Assembly (NCBI RefSeq): GCF_900102885.1
Contig: NZ_FNGE01000007.1
Span: 124,001-188,000, forward strand
Length of the DNA: 64,000 nucleotides
Direction: 5' to 3'
Origin: Paracoccus chinensis
GTDB taxonomy: Bacteria; Pseudomonadota; Alphaproteobacteria; Rhodobacterales; Rhodobacteraceae
Part shown: piece by piece, positions 38,205 through 46,595 of the stretch
Layout of the letters: each line of letters begins with the position of its first letter
How positions within the stretch are numbered: position 1 is the stretch's first letter
The notes under the pieces: generated by a model
What the model was told of the DNA's origin: nothing
What the model saw: the letters and a program-made list of their open reading frames with translations, nothing else
Databases searched by the model: none
Position numbers and translations under genes: made by a program

Positions 38205-40688
38205 TCACAATCCCCCCGAGATCTCCAGCCGAAGCTGGCCGCGCTCGGGGAAGTTCGGGTCGTTGTCCAGTTGGGCGATCTCCAGCCGCTCGAAGGTCAG
38301 GAACTCGTCCTCCAGCCCGCCGGAGGAGGTGTCGCCCAGCCGCCGGAAGACCTTGGCGCGGACGCTTCGGACGCCCGGCACGGACTGGACCGCGGCCAGA
38401 ATGGGCGACAGCCAGACTGTCTGGCCGAAGCTCTGCCGGTCGGGATCGAAGAGGCCGGGCGTCCCGTCAGGCGCGGCACGGGCCCCGAGGACGGCAAGGA
38501 TCCGGCGCTGCACGTCGCTGCGGAAGAAGCCCGGCAGCAGGCAGACGCCAAGCTCGACCTCCAGCGGCACGAAGATCGGGGGATCGACGTTCAGGTCATA
38601 GCCGGCCAGACGGAAGCGTTCCAGGAACCCGGCCAGCCGCCCGGCGAAGGCGTCATCCACCGGCCCGCCGCCGAAGCGGTCGGCCGAGACGAACACGGTC
38701 AGCCAGCTTCCCGTATGGATCCAGGTGGCGGCGGCGCGCTGGACCTCCGCCAGCCGCCGGCTGACCTCGGCATAGTCCTCGCGGGTGACGGCGCGTTCCT
38801 GGGTGCGGAAGGCATGGGGCGCGCGGGCGCGGACCGAGGCGGCGGTTTCGGGATCGACGCCGCCGGTCGATGGCAGCGGGTTGCGCACCCGGACGATCTG
38901 GGGCAGCGCCAGCGCGATGTGGCGCAGGGTATCGGCGCCGATCGCCCCGCCGGGCCCCGAACCGACGCGATAGGTTGCGGCGAAGGCGGTTCCCGGCTCG
39001 GGGCGATGGCCGTTGATGTCGTCGCCGAAGCGGATCTGCGCGGTGCCGTCGGCTTCGATCTCGGCAACGAACTCGTCGGCGAAGGGGCCCGAGGCGAGCA
39101 GGTCGCGCCGCGCCGCCCAAGGGTCGCCCCCGGGGCTGCTGGTCAGGGCGACCTGCGGCAGCGCCCGCGCCGGTTCCTGCCGCAGCGACAGGCCCGCTGG
39201 CAGGGTGGGATCAAGGGGCTCGGCCTGCGTGACCGGGCGCAGGCTCAGCCGGGGCTCGAAACGCGGCGGAGCGAAGCGCGGCGCTTCGCGGAGACAGGGG
39301 TCGCAGGCGGCGGGTGGGGCAAGGCGATATGCGGGTTCGGGCACCACGCCCAGCGGTTCGCCCACGACCGTGTGACCGTGGTCCGCAAGCACGATGTTTC
39401 CGTGCGCGACCGAGACGACGGGGATGAATGCCGCGCCGAACTCGGGGTCCGTCTCGGCCGAGAGGCAAAGGGGGAAGCCCAAGGCATCCTCGGGGGCCCA
39501 TTCGATCCAGGTCACCTGCGCGTCGGTCACGGGGTCGGTCAGCGGTGCGCCCGCGTCGAACGCCTCGACCGCCGTGAGCCGCACCGCCTGCCGGTGGGCG
39601 GGATCGGCATCGGCCCGCCGGCCGGTGCGCGGCCCGACGATTTCTTCGAAGATCAGCGTCTCGCCGACACGCAGATCGGGGAAATGCCCGCCCAGAGGCG
39701 CCCGCGTCGCGCCCCTGGGCAGGCAGCAGCGGCGATCGCTCCAGCTGTAGAACGGCATCTCGTTGTGACGGGCGAAAAGCGCGGGAACGTTCTCCATCGT
39801 CTCGTAGACCGCATCCGCTTGGGCGAGCTCCTCGAAAACGTTGGGCACGGTGAATCCGGCATCGGGAAGGAAGGTGGCGACCGGTGTGCGGCGCGGCACG
39901 ACCGGCGGGTCGCCCGGCAGCAGCGGCACGACGTCGGCCGAGACGGCAAGATGGACATGCACCCGCGCGTTGCAGCCCTCGCCGATGAAGTAATCGACCA
40001 GCCGGGCCAGCCGCCGCAGCGAGATGCGCGACCGGCAGCGGTCCAGGAACGCCTCGTTGTGGGCGGCGTCCTGCGCCCATGAGATCTGGTCGCCGATCCA
40101 GGCCAGCAGCTCCAGCACCGCGACCATCCCGTCGGCGGCGTTGCGTTCGGTCCAGTCCGGCGCCAGAAGCGCCATCCGGTCCCGCATGACCGACAGCAGG
40201 CTTTCGTAATCCTTGGCGAGGTAGTCGATCTGGGGCAGCGGTTCGCGCGCGTCGCTGCAGCCGCAGACGGGCTTGCAGTCGAAGGGCGACGGGCACTCGG
40301 CCTTGAACGAGAAGGTGGCCCGGGACAGCATCGGGTCGAAGTCCGCCGGCGGCCGATCATCGGTGGGTGAGCGGACCAGCCGCAGGGCATAGGGCGAAGC
40401 GTCGCCATAGCGGTCGACCTCGACCACCACCACGTTGGTCTGCGGGCCGAGGCCCATCGTCACCGCATCGACGCGGATGCCGCGGATGCGCTCGCCGCCC
40501 TCGCAGCGGATGTTGTCGCGGGTCAGAACCAGCGCGCCCGCGTCGTTCACCAGATGGACATGCAGGATGCGCTGGCGCATGTCCTCGGACGGCGCGTCAC
40601 GGTCGACGACCTCGACGAAGTCGATCCCGTTCAGGGCGGTTCCCCGGATGGCGGCGCGGCGGAACTGGTCGCAGCAGAAATAGATCAT
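38205..40688 (-). CDS. CIS baseplate assembly protein (TIGR02243/gpJ-like), copy 1
   Basis: The 827-residue protein has DGMVAVLELLAWIGDQISWA followed by ARLVDYFIGEGCNARV, then RFGDDINGHRPEPG and YRVGSGPGGAIGAD. These are the same landmarks as in the downstream paralogue, so the two probably form a wedge pair like Afp11/Afp12. A CDCKPVCGC-like Cys patch lies near residue 115 (FDCKPVCGCSD). ATG at 40688 overlaps the gp25 gene stop by 4 bases. Confidence 0.85.
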   Translation of the reverse strand: MIYFCCDQFRRAAIRGTALNGIDFVEVVDRDAPSEDMRQRILHVHLVNDAGALVLTRDNIRCEGGERIRGIRVDAVTMGLGPQTNVVVVEVDRYGDASPYALRLVRSPTDDRPPADFDPMLSRATFSFKAECPSPFDCKPVCGCSDAREPLPQIDYLAKDYESLLSVMRDRMALLAPDWTERNAADGMVAVLELLAWIGDQISWAQDAAHNEAFLDRCRSRISLRRLARLVDYFIGEGCNARVHVHLAVSADVVPLLPGDPPVVPRRTPVATFLPDAGFTVPNVFEELAQADAVYETMENVPALFARHNEMPFYSWSDRRCCLPRGATRAPLGGHFPDLRVGETLIFEEIVGPRTGRRADADPAHRQAVRLTAVEAFDAGAPLTDPVTDAQVTWIEWAPEDALGFPLCLSAETDPEFGAAFIPVVSVAHGNIVLADHGHTVVGEPLGVVPEPAYRLAPPAACDPCLREAPRFAPPRFEPRLSLRPVTQAEPLDPTLPAGLSLRQEPARALPQVALTSSPGGDPWAARRDLLASGPFADEFVAEIEADGTAQIRFGDDINGHRPEPGTAFAATYRVGSGPGGAIGADTLRHIALALPQIVRVRNPLPSTGGVDPETAASVRARAPHAFRTQERAVTREDYAEVSRRLAEVQRAAATWIHTGSWLTVFVSADRFGGGPVDDAFAGRLAGFLERFRLAGYDLNVDPPIFVPLEVELGVCLLPGFFRSDVQRRILAVLGARAAPDGTPGLFDPDRQSFGQTVWLSPILAAVQSVPGVRSVRAKVFRRLGDTSSGGLEDEFLTFERLEIAQLDNDPNFPERGQLRLEISGGL

Positions 40689-41047
40689 GGCAGCGCCCGC
40701 CTGAAGCTGTCGGCGCGGGTCTCGCCGGTTTCGAGGATCGCGTAGACAACCGTGGCTTCCAGCGTCGATTCCTCGGCGCGGACGGTGACCTCCTGCACCT
40801 CGATGAGGTCGCGCAGGTGTTCCTGCAGGGCCGACTGGATCAGCGCAAGGGTTGCCGCGGCCTCCTCGGCCCCCGTCGGGGCGAAGACGCTGGCCAGCAG
40901 GTTGGCGCCGAATGTGGGCCGCATCACCCGCTCGCCCGGCGTGGTGAACAGCAGGATCTCGATCAGGTCGCGGATGTGCCCCGTCCGCGAGGTTTCGGCT
41001 GTCCGTCCGCGGGCGTCGATCCGGTAGGGGAAGGCGATCTCGGCCAT
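40685..41047 (-). CDS. CIS gp25-like baseplate wedge protein (GPW/gp25 family)
   Basis: The 120-residue lysozyme-like baseplate subunit has IRDLIEILLFTTPGERVMRP and FGANLLASVFAP, the EIL-TxxGERxxRP-FG core that all contractile systems share (T4 gp25, TssE, Afp9). It joins sheath to baseplate. It starts 3 bases after the PAAR-like gene stop and overlaps the next gene by 4 bases. Confidence 0.92.
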   Translation of the reverse strand: MAEIAFPYRIDARGRTAETSRTGHIRDLIEILLFTTPGERVMRPTFGANLLASVFAPTGAEEAAATLALIQSALQEHLRDLIEVQEVTVRAEESTLEATVVYAILETGETRADSFRRALP

Positions 41048-41050
41048 GGC

Positions 41051-41377
41051 TCAGGTTCCGATCACGCGGGGCTGGACGACCGCAGGGATCAGCGGTGTCC
41101 CGGTGGGGGCGCAGATCGCCTGGCTGTCCATCAGAAGGACCGGCTGCCCCAGCGAAAGGACGCGCAGCGCCGAGGTGACGAACTGGGCGGTGACGCAGGG
41201 ACCGTTCGCGGCGGGCGGCGGCGGCAGGGCGCAGCCCGCCACCATCCACGGCCCGGTCACGACGGCGACCGGCTGGCCCGAGACCAGGACCCGGGGGCTG
41301 GTGACCGTGGCCGTCGCCTGCCCGGCATGGGCGCACATCACCGTCGCGCCCAGATGAAGGACCGGCCCCGGCATCAT
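41051..41377 (-). CDS. PAAR-like tip protein
   Basis: The 108-residue protein has a Cys/His pattern (LGATVMCAHAGQATATV, then GPWMVAGCALPP and GPCVTAQFV, SQAICAPTGTPL) consistent with a metal-stabilised PAAR-like cone that sharpens the spike. It lies directly after the spike gene with a 4-base overlap, as expected for an Afp10-type tip. Two tandem ATGs are present; the first (41377) is used. Confidence 0.72.
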   Translation of the reverse strand: MMPGPVLHLGATVMCAHAGQATATVTSPRVLVSGQPVAVVTGPWMVAGCALPPPPAANGPCVTAQFVTSALRVLSLGQPVLLMDSQAICAPTGTPLIPAVVQPRVIGT

Positions 41378-41895
41378 GTCACCGTCAGCGCGCCGAGGTT
41401 GATGTCGACGGTGGGCCCCACCATCGAGATCTGCGCGCCCTTTCCGTTGTTGATGAAGATGCCGGCGTCGTTGACGGCCAGCGTCGCGCCCGTCGCGCTC
41501 TGGATCACGATCCCGCCCACGCCCAGCGGCCCCAGCCCGTCCGAGATCACCAGCCCGTTCTTCAGCGGCGTCTGCATCGTGATCGCCGGGGTCGGCGCCG
41601 GGGCGGTCTTGGCCAGGACCGGCGTTTCGGCGGCCGAGCCCCAGAAGCAGCCGACCCAGATCGGATAATCCGGGTTGCCCTGCTCGAATTCGACCCAGAC
41701 CCCGGAGCCGGGGATCGGGACCGCCATGAAGCCGTTGTTGATCCCCGCCACCGGCACGCAGGGCATCGCCCAGGACGAGATGCCCGGCCCGTGCACGTCG
41801 GGAACCTGCACCAGCAGGCGGCCGATCAGCATCGGATCGATGTTGTTGATCACGGTGCCCCGGAACTTGCCCAGAAATGGCCTGTCGCTGCTCAT
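41374..41895 (-). CDS. CIS spike protein (gpV/VgrG gp5-like)
   Basis: The 173-residue protein has an N-terminal OB-fold (GKFRGTVINNIDPMLIGRLL, then GVWVEFEQGNPDYPIWVG), the hallmark of the gp5/gpV/VgrG family. A short C-terminal beta-prism (VIQSATGATLAVND, GIFINNGKGAQISM) follows. It is much shorter than VgrG because hub and spike are separate genes. It should trimerise into the puncturing needle. Confidence 0.88.
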   Translation of the reverse strand: MSSDRPFLGKFRGTVINNIDPMLIGRLLVQVPDVHGPGISSWAMPCVPVAGINNGFMAVPIPGSGVWVEFEQGNPDYPIWVGCFWGSAAETPVLAKTAPAPTPAITMQTPLKNGLVISDGLGPLGVGGIVIQSATGATLAVNDAGIFINNGKGAQISMVGPTVDINLGALTVT

Positions 41896-43019
41896 GCCAC
41901 CACCCTCTCGACCGCTGAAACCACTCCGTCCCGGCTGAGGACGAAATCTTGGGTGAAGCCGCCCCGCTGCATCACCGAGGTGACCTGTTCGACGTACCAG
42001 CGCCCGTTGAACGCCGTGCCCGCGCCGCGCACGCCCACCGGGCGGCGGGCCTTCAGCAGCCGGCCATAGGTGCGCACGTCAAGCGAACCGCGCGCCCTGG
42101 CCGCCTCGGCCTTCCGGGCGGCGACGGCCAGACCGATCAGCGCCGCCTGGACGGGGTTGTATTTCGCGGTTTCGGGCAAGGGCTCGATGTTCTTCGGAAG
42201 CGCCGGGATCAGCGCCAGCGGCTGCAGAAGCGACGTCAGGTCCGGGACCGGGATCGGGATGGTGACCTTTGTTTCCTGATTGTGGATCAGCACGATCGGC
42301 AGCGTCGCCTTTTCGGCATTGTATTCGAAGTTCAGATCCTTGACGTTGCGCCGGCCGCGGAAATCCAGTGACAGCGCCGGCTGGTCGGCCCCCACCCGGA
42401 TCTTCGGACCCCAATAGGCTCGGGTCACCCCGACCTCGGGCGTTGTGTCCAGGTAGAAGACATAGCCTACCTTGTCGGCCAGCTTGCGGATGTATCCCAG
42501 ATCCTTGCCCTGATGCACCGGGATCCGGCTGGTCGGGATCGGCACGTCGATCAGCGGGCTGGGCACGACGTCCGGAAGGATGCCGAGGATCGCGTATTTG
42601 GCCAGGATCAGCGCGACGCGCGCGAAGTCCGGCATCGCCGGATAGGGAATGAACGAGAAGTCGATGTAGTCCATCACCCGGGTCAGGTCCTCGCCGGTGA
42701 TGGTCAGAAGCGACTTGCCCGGCGTCTTCGAGGGGCGGACCTGCTGGTGCGTCACCACGCCGTCGATCAGCACGTCGCGCGTCCCGTTGACCCGCACCGC
42801 GATCACGGTGCGCACCAGCGGCAGCGCGGCGCCGCCCGAGATCAGGAAGATCGCGTTCAGCGGCGACTGGTTCGACAACTCGAAGGTGATGTTGAACGCG
42901 TCCGGCCCCTCGGCCGAGTTGATGACCGTTACCTGCTGCACGGCCTCGATGACCTCGCGCGAGGCCTGCAGCGGTATCCCCGGCCCGATCCACAGCTCGA
43001 GGGTGACCGCGTTCAGCAT
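41892..43019 (-). CDS. CIS hub protein (gpD/gp27-like)
   Basis: The 375-residue protein resembles the late-control D/gp27 hub that seats the spike at the centre of the baseplate: FNITFELSNQSPL, a VLIDGVVTHQQV strand, the GEDLTRVMDYID region, LADKVGYVFYLD and YWGPKIR are in the order expected of the phage hub. The gene overlaps the spike gene by 4 bases. A Leu/Ile/Pro-rich segment at about 250-300 is less conserved. Confidence 0.8.
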   Translation of the reverse strand: MLNAVTLELWIGPGIPLQASREVIEAVQQVTVINSAEGPDAFNITFELSNQSPLNAIFLISGGAALPLVRTVIAVRVNGTRDVLIDGVVTHQQVRPSKTPGKSLLTITGEDLTRVMDYIDFSFIPYPAMPDFARVALILAKYAILGILPDVVPSPLIDVPIPTSRIPVHQGKDLGYIRKLADKVGYVFYLDTTPEVGVTRAYWGPKIRVGADQPALSLDFRGRRNVKDLNFEYNAEKATLPIVLIHNQETKVTIPIPVPDLTSLLQPLALIPALPKNIEPLPETAKYNPVQAALIGLAVAARKAEAARARGSLDVRTYGRLLKARRPVGVRGAGTAFNGRWYVEQVTSVMQRGGFTQDFVLSRDGVVSAVERVVA

Positions 43020-43022
43020 GGC

Positions 43023-43382
43023 CTACCCCATCCCGTCCGGGACGGCGATGCGCAGTCGCGTGCCGGGAATCCGCGTCAGTTCCTCGGGCAGGCCGCGGCC
43101 GTTCGCGTCGGCGATGCGCCACGAGACGAGCGGATCGCCGAAATAGCGCGCGGCCAGCAGGTCGGTGCGGTCCAGCGGCGCCACGGTGTGGACGGCAATG
43201 TCGGTCATTCGCGCCGGGTCGGGCAGCACCCGCGGCACCAGCCAGGTCGCCTCGCGCCCGTCAGGCAGCCGCCGCACCCGCGCGGGCAGGCCGAAATAGC
43301 GCGAGTTCGCCGGATAGCGCGTCTGTTCCTGCGGCGGCGCGGCGACAAGGGCGGCAAGGGCGTCCTGGCGGCTGGCCATCAT
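43023..43382 (-). CDS. LysM-domain baseplate protein
   Basis: In this 119-residue protein about residues 64-113 read VHTVAPLDRTDLLAARYFG then WRIADANG and PGTRLRIAVP, a LysM fold. In T4 gp53 and Afp7-type proteins this domain connects the inner tube to the baseplate. The N-terminal part (YPANSRYFGLPARV) is Pro/Arg rich. It overlaps the CIS_tube gene by 4 bases and ends 3 bases before the hub gene. Confidence 0.75.
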   Translation of the reverse strand: MMASRQDALAALVAAPPQEQTRYPANSRYFGLPARVRRLPDGREATWLVPRVLPDPARMTDIAVHTVAPLDRTDLLAARYFGDPLVSWRIADANGRGLPEELTRIPGTRLRIAVPDGMG

Positions 43383-44023
43383 ATCGCTCCGATCCGGGTG
43401 GTGTGGCCGAGGTCGGCCCTGAAGCCCTCGCGCAGACGCTCCTGCCCGGCCAGCGAGGCAAGAAAGACGCCGCCGCCCTTGGTGCCAACGCCGAGGTCGT
43501 CGCTGGTCATCACCTCGACGCTGACGGTCAGCCGGGCCCGGATCGGGTTGAGGTTCTGGTCGAACAGGTCCTCCTCGATCGCCAGATCCTTCAGCCGCAC
43601 GACCTGCACGCGCGAAGCGTTCCAGATCAGCAGCGTCAGCGCGGGGGGCGCGGGCAGCAGTTCCAGCGCGCCGCGGTCCGCCAGCGCATCGGCCTCCAGC
43701 ACGGCCTGGCGCGAGGGCGAGATCAGAAGCTCCAGCGCCGCCAGCCGGGTCGAAAGCCCGGTTTCCAGCTCGGCCCCCGCATTCGCGTCCAGCGCGTCGG
43801 TGGCGTCCATGATCGCCTCGAAGCTGATCGTCTCGCGCGCGGGGCCGGACAGGCGCACCAGTTGCGCGGGATCGCCCTCGGGGTCGATGTCGCGCGCGAC
43901 CAGCCGGCGCAAAAGGCGTTCGGGGTTGAACTGGAACGGGATCACCCGCGTCACCCTGCCCGAGTCGGGATCGACCGAGGCAAGCGCCGCCTTGGCCAGT
44001 CGCGGTGCGCTGGACAGCGTCAT
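43379..44023 (-). CDS. CIS_tube-domain tube-initiator protein
   Basis: The 214-residue protein has the FQFNPERLLRR motif (FNP at residues 32-34) and the following SGPARETISFEAIMDATD block of the contractile-injection-system tube N-terminal domain seen in Afp7/Pvc7. There the domain is fused to LysM; here LysM is on the next gene. It should form the first ring between hub and tube. The start at 44023 overlaps the DUF4157 gene by 4 bases. Confidence 0.8.
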   Translation of the reverse strand: MTLSSAPRLAKAALASVDPDSGRVTRVIPFQFNPERLLRRLVARDIDPEGDPAQLVRLSGPARETISFEAIMDATDALDANAGAELETGLSTRLAALELLISPSRQAVLEADALADRGALELLPAPPALTLLIWNASRVQVVRLKDLAIEEDLFDQNLNPIRARLTVSVEVMTSDDLGVGTKGGGVFLASLAGQERLREGFRADLGHTTRIGAI

Positions 44024-46371
44024 GGCTGGGTGCCTTTCTGCTGGTTGACCGGCCCGCCGCCGCCGCGCTGCCCGGCCTCGGACATGACGTGATAGCGGCC
44101 CTTCTCGCCGGTCAGCTCCACGCGCAGGTCCAGCCGGTCGAAGGCCGCCGTCCGATTGATGTTGTCCGTGCCCTCCATGTCCGACTCCGAACGGTTCCTG
44201 CGGTCGATGTTGGTGGTGGTGTTGGACTTTGACGAGCCGACCTCGTGCTCGTTGATCTGCTCCGTGCGGCTGACGTCGGTTTCGCCCGCGGTGACATCGG
44301 TCTTGCGTCCGGCGGTCGCCTTTTCGGACGCGCCCTGGGTCACGCTGCCGCTGCGTTCGACCTCGGTCCGCTCGGTGGTCCCGGTCCCCTTCGTGGTGCC
44401 CGAGCCCTCGGTCTTGACGGTGCCCTTGGTCGTGTTGGTGCCGGTTGTCCGGGTCTTCTGGTTGATCTCCTGCACCTCGCGCCACTTGCCGGTGACCTCG
44501 CCCGACAGCGAGCCCGTGACGCGCCCCTTGCCGGTGGCGTCGATCGTCACGGTCCAGTCGGGCGGCTGCGCGATCAGCTTGTCGAGGATCCAGTCGATGC
44601 CCTCGCTGGCCGGGCCCGCGGCGGGGCCGAGATAGCGTCGGACCACCTTCTCGATGATCTTCTTGCGGACCGGCTCGGCCAGGTCGAACAGCCGCCGCGC
44701 GATCGACGGCTCGCCCTTGGACAGGTCGGCCTTTCCCTTGATGCCGGATTTCACGTCCGCTTCGAAGTCCACGTTGTCGAGGTCGATGGTGATGTTGCCG
44801 GTGGTGGTGTTGGTGCCGGTCGTCTTCGAAGTCTGGTCGACCTTCTCCTTCAGATCGACGTCGCTTTTCGATGAGCCCTTGTGCTTGAGGTCCACCTCCG
44901 TCCGGTCCTTGCCGGTCCGCACCGCGCCGCCCTTCTGGACCTCGACCGACCGTCCGGCCTCGACCCCCTCGGATGTGCCCTTGGTGACCGAGACGGACTT
45001 GTCCTTGCCGGTCGTGGTATTCGTGCCGGTGCGGTCCAGGGTGGAACTGCCGGTTGTGCTGGACCTGTCGGTGCCGGTCTCGGTGCCCGTTGTGGTCGTG
45101 TGTTCCTTGCGATCGGTCCCGGTCTCGATCGAGACGTAGTGCAGGTCCACCATCACCTGGACGGTGTCGAACTCGTGGCTGATCGCCGGATAGCTGGTCT
45201 TGGCCTGCTGCGGCCCCTCCGACTCCGGCGTGACGGTGTCGCCCTCGATGATGCCCGGTGCGCCGTCGATCGCGACCTCGCCGCCCCTGTCACGGGGATG
45301 GGGCACATCCGAAGCGACGGTGGTGCCGTCCCTGACGATGCTGGTGTTCGTCGCAAGATTGGTCATCGCCCCTCCGGTCGGCTTGAACCCGAGGTCGCGG
45401 ATCAGCAGGCCCTGCGGGCCTTTCGTCTGGTGCGGGGCACCGTGGAAGATGAGGTTGACCTCCCAGTCCAGTTCCACCGGCGGCGGCGGGTCGGTCTTGT
45501 AGACCTTGGCGAAGATGTCCATCAGCCGCTTGAAGCGGCCGCCCTCCATCTCCTTCCTCAGCCGGTCGCGGCCCACGTCCTCCATGATCTCCAACGCATC
45601 TCCGGTGCTGGCCTCTTCGAGGATGCGGATCGACATTTCCTGGTCGTCGTCGCTGACCCAGCCGTCGAGCATCTCCTGGATCAGCAGCGCGCGCACGCGC
45701 ACCGGCTCGGCCTTGTAGAGGCCCTTCTCGACCACGGCGCGGGCCTTGTTGTCGCTGTCGTTGTTGCCCTCGATCGTGCCGCTGTCCTTGCCGGGCTGCC
45801 CGGTCGGGTTCTTGCCGCGCAGGCGGTCGAGATATTCCAGCAGTTCGCCTTCCGAGAAGCTTCCGCCACCGAAGAACCGCGCCACCGCCTCAAGGAAGCC
45901 CACGTCGCGGCGGATCACCGGCTCGGGCTCGGGTGAAAGCGTGTGCGCCAGTTCGTGAGACAGCAGCGCGAGGCCCGGGGCGGTCTCGGGCCGCCAGGCG
46001 CCATCGGCGAAGACGATGTCTTGGCCCAGCGCAAAGGCGTCAGCGCCGACGGACCGGGCACCGGCCGCCGCTTCGGGGCCGTCATGGATGCGCACATGCG
46101 AGAAATCGCGGCCGAAACCCGCCTCCATCCGGCTGCGCGCGGCGGGCGGCAGGCGTTCGCCCTCGCCCTCGGCGGCGGCCAGGGCGGCGGGCGGCGCGGG
46201 GCGGCCTCCGGCGGTGTCACCAGCGCCATCTGCCCGCAGATATCCAAGGCCCAGCCGGTCGGTCGCGGCTTCCGCCTCGCGGTCGGCTTCGGTCTCGGCG
46301 CGGTCGGCGATGCCGCCGATGCGGACATCTGTCTGGGCGGGCTTCAGTGCGGGGGTGGCGGCGCCGGTCAT
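44020..46371 (-). CDS. DUF4157-domain (HExxH) protein with duplicated Thr/Gly/Ser-rich segments, candidate CIS cargo or lumen protein
   Basis: The 783-residue protein has a DUF4157 domain at about residues 72-150 with SHVRIHDGPEA and the metallopeptidase-like motif HELAH (139-143). DUF4157 is a known mark of proteins associated with extracellular CIS particles and of their effectors. A helical region (about 165-295) and a beta-rich part (about 300-410) follow. Two Thr/Gly/Ser/Lys-rich segments (about 414-527 and 636-735) flank a middle region. The segments share TGTNTT-x-G (three copies near 449, 518 and 643), VTKG/VTQG and GSSKS (499-503, 712-716), so they are a diverged duplication. No signal peptide or membrane segment. 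Function not known. Confidence 0.72.
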   Translation of the reverse strand: MTGAATPALKPAQTDVRIGGIADRAETEADREAEAATDRLGLGYLRADGAGDTAGGRPAPPAALAAAEGEGERLPPAARSRMEAGFGRDFSHVRIHDGPEAAAGARSVGADAFALGQDIVFADGAWRPETAPGLALLSHELAHTLSPEPEPVIRRDVGFLEAVARFFGGGSFSEGELLEYLDRLRGKNPTGQPGKDSGTIEGNNDSDNKARAVVEKGLYKAEPVRVRALLIQEMLDGWVSDDDQEMSIRILEEASTGDALEIMEDVGRDRLRKEMEGGRFKRLMDIFAKVYKTDPPPPVELDWEVNLIFHGAPHQTKGPQGLLIRDLGFKPTGGAMTNLATNTSIVRDGTTVASDVPHPRDRGGEVAIDGAPGIIEGDTVTPESEGPQQAKTSYPAISHEFDTVQVMVDLHYVSIETGTDRKEHTTTTGTETGTDRSSTTGSSTLDRTGTNTTTGKDKSVSVTKGTSEGVEAGRSVEVQKGGAVRTGKDRTEVDLKHKGSSKSDVDLKEKVDQTSKTTGTNTTTGNITIDLDNVDFEADVKSGIKGKADLSKGEPSIARRLFDLAEPVRKKIIEKVVRRYLGPAAGPASEGIDWILDKLIAQPPDWTVTIDATGKGRVTGSLSGEVTGKWREVQEINQKTRTTGTNTTKGTVKTEGSGTTKGTGTTERTEVERSGSVTQGASEKATAGRKTDVTAGETDVSRTEQINEHEVGSSKSNTTTNIDRRNRSESDMEGTDNINRTAAFDRLDLRVELTGEKGRYHVMSEAGQRGGGGPVNQQKGTQP

Positions 46372-46595
46372 CGCGGCCTCCCGTGAACCAACCCGATCCG
46401 GGCAGCGATGATTTCGGCGGCGCGGCGCAGTTCGGGCCCGGTCGAGGCCGGTCCCTCGGCCGCAGACCCTCGCGCCTTCGCCGCCAGCGCCGCCGCAAGC
46501 GCGGCGGTCAGCTTCGCCTTTGTCTCGGCGGGTGCCGCAGCCCCTGCGGGCAGGCGAAGCGCGTCGAGGCGGACGTGAAGGACCCGGCGTCTCAT
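46368..46595 (-). CDS. small Ala/Arg-rich CIS locus protein
   Basis: The 75-residue protein starts RRRVLHVRLDALRLPAG, then an Ala-rich helix (LTAALAAALAAKARG) and ends in a helix with ELRRAAEIIAARIG. Four-base overlaps on both sides tie it between the AAA+ ATPase and the DUF4157 gene. Short basic proteins in this position are, from memory, recurrent in DUF4157-type CIS loci. A chaperone or adaptor for the following gene product is an inference from position. Confidence 0.65.
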   Translation of the reverse strand: MRRRVLHVRLDALRLPAGAAAPAETKAKLTAALAAALAAKARGSAAEGPASTGPELRRAAEIIAARIGLVHGRPR

